Assembly (NCBI GenBank): GCA_045539425.1 | Contig: JAZQFH010000047.1 | Location: forward strand, 1 to 8,695 | Length of the DNA: 8,695 nt | Source: RUG14871 sp045539425 | GTDB lineage: Bacteria; Bacillota_I; Bacilli_A; Erysipelotrichales; Erysipelotrichaceae | Direction: 5' to 3' | Shown here: positions 7,196-8,695 of the stretch, piece by piece | Position numbering within the stretch: the stretch's first letter is position 1 | Layout of the letters: every line of letters begins with the position of its first letter | Position numbers and translations under genes: made by a program | The notes under the pieces: model-generated | Databases searched by the model: none | Told to the model about the DNA's origin: nothing | Seen by the model: only the letters and a program-made list of their open reading frames with translations

Positions 7196-7206
7196 AATTT
7201 CCCCTG

Positions 7207-7230
7207 AAACTGTCTCAAATGATACAGTTT
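7207..7230. promoter_or_regulatory. Operator-like palindrome, candidate binding site for the adjacent regulator
   Basis: A 24-bp inverted repeat with arms AAACTGTCTCAA and ATGATACAGTTT; 10 of 12 base pairs are symmetric, including seven consecutive outer pairs. It lies between the predicted transcription start (about 7234) and the regulator's ribosome binding site. A two-fold symmetric site of this size suits a Crp/Fnr dimer, and its position favours repression. That the neighbouring regulator binds it is an inference. Confidence 0.6.
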
Positions 7231-7240
7231 TTACACGTTT

Positions 7241-7269
7241 ATTATCGTTCGAACACTGCGTAATGTCAA
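7241..7269 (-). promoter_or_regulatory. Sigma-70-type promoter of the regulator-ABC operon
   Basis: On the minus strand, a consensus -35 TTGACA (7264-7269) is followed after exactly 17 bases by GATAAT (7241-7246), a five-of-six match to the -10 consensus. The predicted transcription start is near 7234, giving a leader of about 40 bases before ATG 7195. This is the best promoter in the window. Confidence 0.8.
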
Positions 7270-7329
7270 CTCTTAAAACTGGGAAAAGCATTTTGTCAGA
7301 AAAGATGGCCGCTTTGCGCTCTCATTTTG

Positions 7330-7335
7330 TATAAT
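7330..7335 (+). promoter_or_regulatory. -10 element for the histidine-phosphatase gene
   Basis: A perfect TATAAT preceded by TG (7328-7329, without the usual one-base gap of an extended -10). No convincing -35 is found at 16-18 bases. It lies 25 bases before the start codon, so the leader would be about 19-20 bases and would include the AGGGAG ribosome binding site (7347-7352). Confidence 0.5.
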
Positions 7336-7360
7336 AAGGAATAAGCAGGGAGTCAAAGCG

Positions 7361-8029
7361 ATGAAAAAACAGGTTACATTCTATTACGTCCGCCATGGAC
7401 AGACACTCTTCAATCAGCTCGGCAGAATGCAGGGCTGGTGTGATTCGCCTTTAACGGAAAAGGGGCGGGAAGATGCCAGAAAAGCCAAGGAAAAACTCAG
7501 CGGGGTGGATCTGAAGCATGCCTATGCATCCGTCAGCGGAAGATGTCGTGAGACCTGTGAGATCCTTCTGGAAGGAAGAGAGATTCCCGTCAGCTACCGC
7601 AAGGAGTTACGCGAGTACAATTTCGGTACGTGGGAAGGAACGCGCATCAATAATCATCTCGAAGAGATCGATGCCATCCGCTTCCATACCTTTGACTGGA
7701 CAGCGTACGGCGGGGAGAACTATGAAATGGTGCTCTCGCGCGTGAAGAAAGCCTGGGATGAAATCTATGAGGAGGCAGAAGACGGGGATCATGTTCTCAT
7801 CGTTTCGCACGGTGCGGTCTTTCTCCATATGATTGACGGTCTCTTCCGTCTAAATAAGGAAAAATACATCCAGGTGGCGGTGAATGAAAACGGGGTGCGC
7901 ATGCCTGTACCGAACGGGTACGTGGGATATTTCACCTGCATGGACGGAGAATATGAATTACAGTATCTGGAAGGAAGGCCGGAAGGCTTTCTGGAGGAAG
8001 TAAGAAGACTGTCAGAAATTCCGGAATAA
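7361..8029 (+). CDS. Histidine phosphatase superfamily protein (phosphoglycerate mutase-like)
   Basis: Cytoplasmic enzyme of the branch 1 histidine-phosphatase superfamily, which removes or transfers phosphate through a phosphohistidine intermediate. 222 residues. The catalytic set is complete: RHG at 11-13 with nucleophile H12, R61 in VSGRCRET, the acidic residue E85 in ELREYNFGTWEG, and the second histidine H150 in VSHGAVF. The GWCDSPLTEKG segment (26-35) is typical of GpmB/CobC-like phosphatases. Substrate cannot be predicted: family members act on phosphoglycerate, alpha-ribazole phosphate, sugar phosphates or nucleotides, and no cobalamin genes are present here to favour CobC. The start has AGGGAG (7347-7352) eight bases upstream. 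It is divergent from the regulator operon, with a 165-base shared intergenic region, and appears monocistronic because a terminator-like hairpin overlaps its stop codon. Confidence 0.9.
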   Translation: MKKQVTFYYVRHGQTLFNQLGRMQGWCDSPLTEKGREDARKAKEKLSGVDLKHAYASVSGRCRETCEILLEGREIPVSYRKELREYNFGTWEGTRINNHLEEIDAIRFHTFDWTAYGGENYEMVLSRVKKAWDEIYEEAEDGDHVLIVSHGAVFLHMIDGLFRLNKEKYIQVAVNENGVRMPVPNGYVGYFTCMDGEYELQYLEGRPEGFLEEVRRLSEIPE

Positions 8030-8045
8030 ACGGAATTCCTTTTTC
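8017..8045 (+). terminator. Terminator-like hairpin after the histidine-phosphatase gene
   Basis: A 7-bp stem, AATTCCG (8017-8023) with CGGAATT (8031-8037), encloses a 7-base loop that contains the TAA stop, followed by CCTTTTTCTTTTC. The stem is short and AU-rich, but the T-rich tract is long, so termination is plausible. The remaining T-rich stretch to 8095 holds no gene. Confidence 0.6.
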
Positions 8046-8095
8046 TTTTCTGAGGATTTTTTCTCTTTTTCCTTTATATATACATTGTAAATGCC

Positions 8096-8566
8096 ATGGA
8101 AGAATGCCCGCGCTGTCTGAATACCGATCCGAAATACTTCTACAAGGGCTCTAAAGGAGTTTACTGCCGCCGCTGCATTGCCTACGGGCGGGTGCTTCTG
8201 GACGATACGTTTGGTGAAGAGGAGGAGCTCATTCTGCCGAAAGAGGCGGAGTACACGCTTCCCTTTGAACTGACGGACGAGCAGAAGGAAGTCAGCCGGA
8301 AGCTGTGTGAGCTCTCACAGAAAACGGATGTCCTTGTGCATGCCGTAACGGGAGCGGGAAAGACGGAACTGGTGATGGAGAGCATCCGCAACGCTTTGGA
8401 AAAAGGGAAGCGGGTGGGAATTGCGATCCCCCGACGCCAGGTCGTCATCGAAATCGGAGAGCGCATGGCAAAGGCATTTTCGAAGCTGAAGGTCATCTAT
8501 GTCTGCGGTGGGCACAGTGAGGAAAAGGAGGGAGATCTGATCATCTGTACCACGCATGGTGTATGA
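8096..8566 (+). pseudogene. comFA: comFA-like competence helicase, 5' part only, ending before Walker B
   Basis: N-terminal third of a ComFA-type DNA-uptake ATPase, the helicase thought to help pull single-stranded DNA across the membrane during transformation. Visible are a four-cysteine zinc finger (C4, C7, C24, C27, with the family segment FYKGSKGVYCRRC), a Q-motif-like FELTDEQ (57-63), Walker A AVTGAGKT (83-90), motif Ia-like IPRRQV (111-116) and the DLIICTTH segment (147-154). A normal ComFA runs to roughly 400-460 residues, and a DEVD-type Walker B should follow shortly after TTH. Instead the frame reads THGV and stops at 8564-8566; none of the three downstream frames gives the Walker B. 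This suggests truncation by insertion, rearrangement or an assembly junction. No Shine-Dalgarno sequence precedes ATG 8096, but the finger begins right there, so the start is likely correct. Confidence 0.7.
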
Positions 8567-8695
8567 GTATTTCGGGAACAAACTATGAATACCTATATTT
8601 GCTTGATTTTACGCTATTTTACAGGCATTACACATATAATCTCATCGATCCGATCAGCCGCGAAAGAACAGTTACAGACGGTGTTCACGTCTTTG
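8567..8695. other. Unassigned AT-rich sequence downstream of the truncated comFA, up to the window edge
   Basis: These 129 bases do not continue ComFA. Two plus-strand frames stay open to the edge. One begins at ATG 8585 (37 codons, MNTYICLILRYFTGIT and onward, with a weak GGGA eight bases upstream). The other begins at ATG 8563, which overlaps the comFA stop as ATGA (44 codons). The minus strand also has a short open frame running in from the edge and ending in a TAG near 8617. I recognise none of them. The segment could be the edge of an insertion element carrying a transposase, but no terminal repeat or transposase motif can be shown here. Confidence 0.4.

Noticed and set aside
7196..7291. 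N-terminal extension of the regulator to ATG 7291
   Set aside because: The extension would span the TTGACA/GATAAT promoter and the palindrome, and the start would lie upstream of the predicted transcript; ATG 7195 has a good ribosome binding site.
8555..8600. Group II intron 5' end within comFA
   Set aside because: The junction reads GTGTA rather than the GTGYG consensus, and no intron-like secondary structure or reverse transcriptase is visible in the available bases.
8591..8645. Forward promoter in the AT-rich tail (TATAAT at about 8635)
   Set aside because: The TATAAT-like hexamer has no -35 at a suitable distance, and AT-rich DNA yields such hexamers often.
8563..8695. A new gene coupled to comFA through an ATGA overlap
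   Set aside because: The frame is open to the edge, but its translation looks like no family I know, has no ribosome binding site, and competes with another open frame in the same bases; reported only as unassigned sequence.

Overview
The window looks like chromosomal DNA from an anaerobic, fermentative low- to mid-GC Gram-positive bacterium (Bacillota, possibly Erysipelotrichia-like; this placement is a weak inference from gene content and protein style). The grounds are a trimeric NAD-linked [FeFe]-hydrogenase, a lipoprotein-anchored ABC importer, strong AGGAGG-type ribosome binding sites and a ComFA-type competence gene. I see no rRNA, tRNA or CRISPR array, and no gene-free stretch longer than 300 bases.

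Layout. (1) Bases 1-4120, minus strand: hydC-hydB-hydA, encoding a soluble multi-subunit [FeFe]-hydrogenase. hydA runs off the left edge with probably only a few C-terminal residues missing. The three genes are tightly packed (4-bp overlap, then an 11-nt gap). A TATAAT box lies just upstream of hydC. (2) Bases 4185-7195, minus strand: a four-gene operon in the order Crp/Fnr-family regulator, substrate-binding lipoprotein, permease, short ATPase. It starts at a near-consensus promoter with an operator-like palindrome just downstream of the predicted transcription start, and ends in an intrinsic terminator. (3) Bases 7330-8045, plus strand: a divergently transcribed histidine-phosphatase gene followed by a terminator-like hairpin. 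(4) Bases 8096-8695, plus strand: the first 156 codons of a comFA-like helicase gene. It stops abruptly before its Walker B motif, and the remaining 129 bases are AT-rich and resemble nothing I expect in ComFA.

How the genes work together. HydC (NuoE-like) and HydB (NuoF-like, with NAD(H) and FMN sites plus extra Fe-S domains) pass electrons to HydA, whose H-cluster domain reduces protons. In related enzymes NADH and reduced ferredoxin are oxidised together (electron bifurcation/confurcation); the sequence is compatible with this but does not prove it. The upstream operon imports an unidentified small molecule through a NitT/TauT-class ABC transporter and is probably controlled by its own Crp/Fnr-type regulator. 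The terminator separates it from hydCBA, so any functional link is only positional.

Most worth a second look: the regulator's promoter/operator arrangement, the interrupted comFA, the TSCSPGW variant of the hydrogenase active-site motif, and the strong leucine-codon contrast between the hydrogenase genes and their neighbours. I did not find a clearly new biological system.
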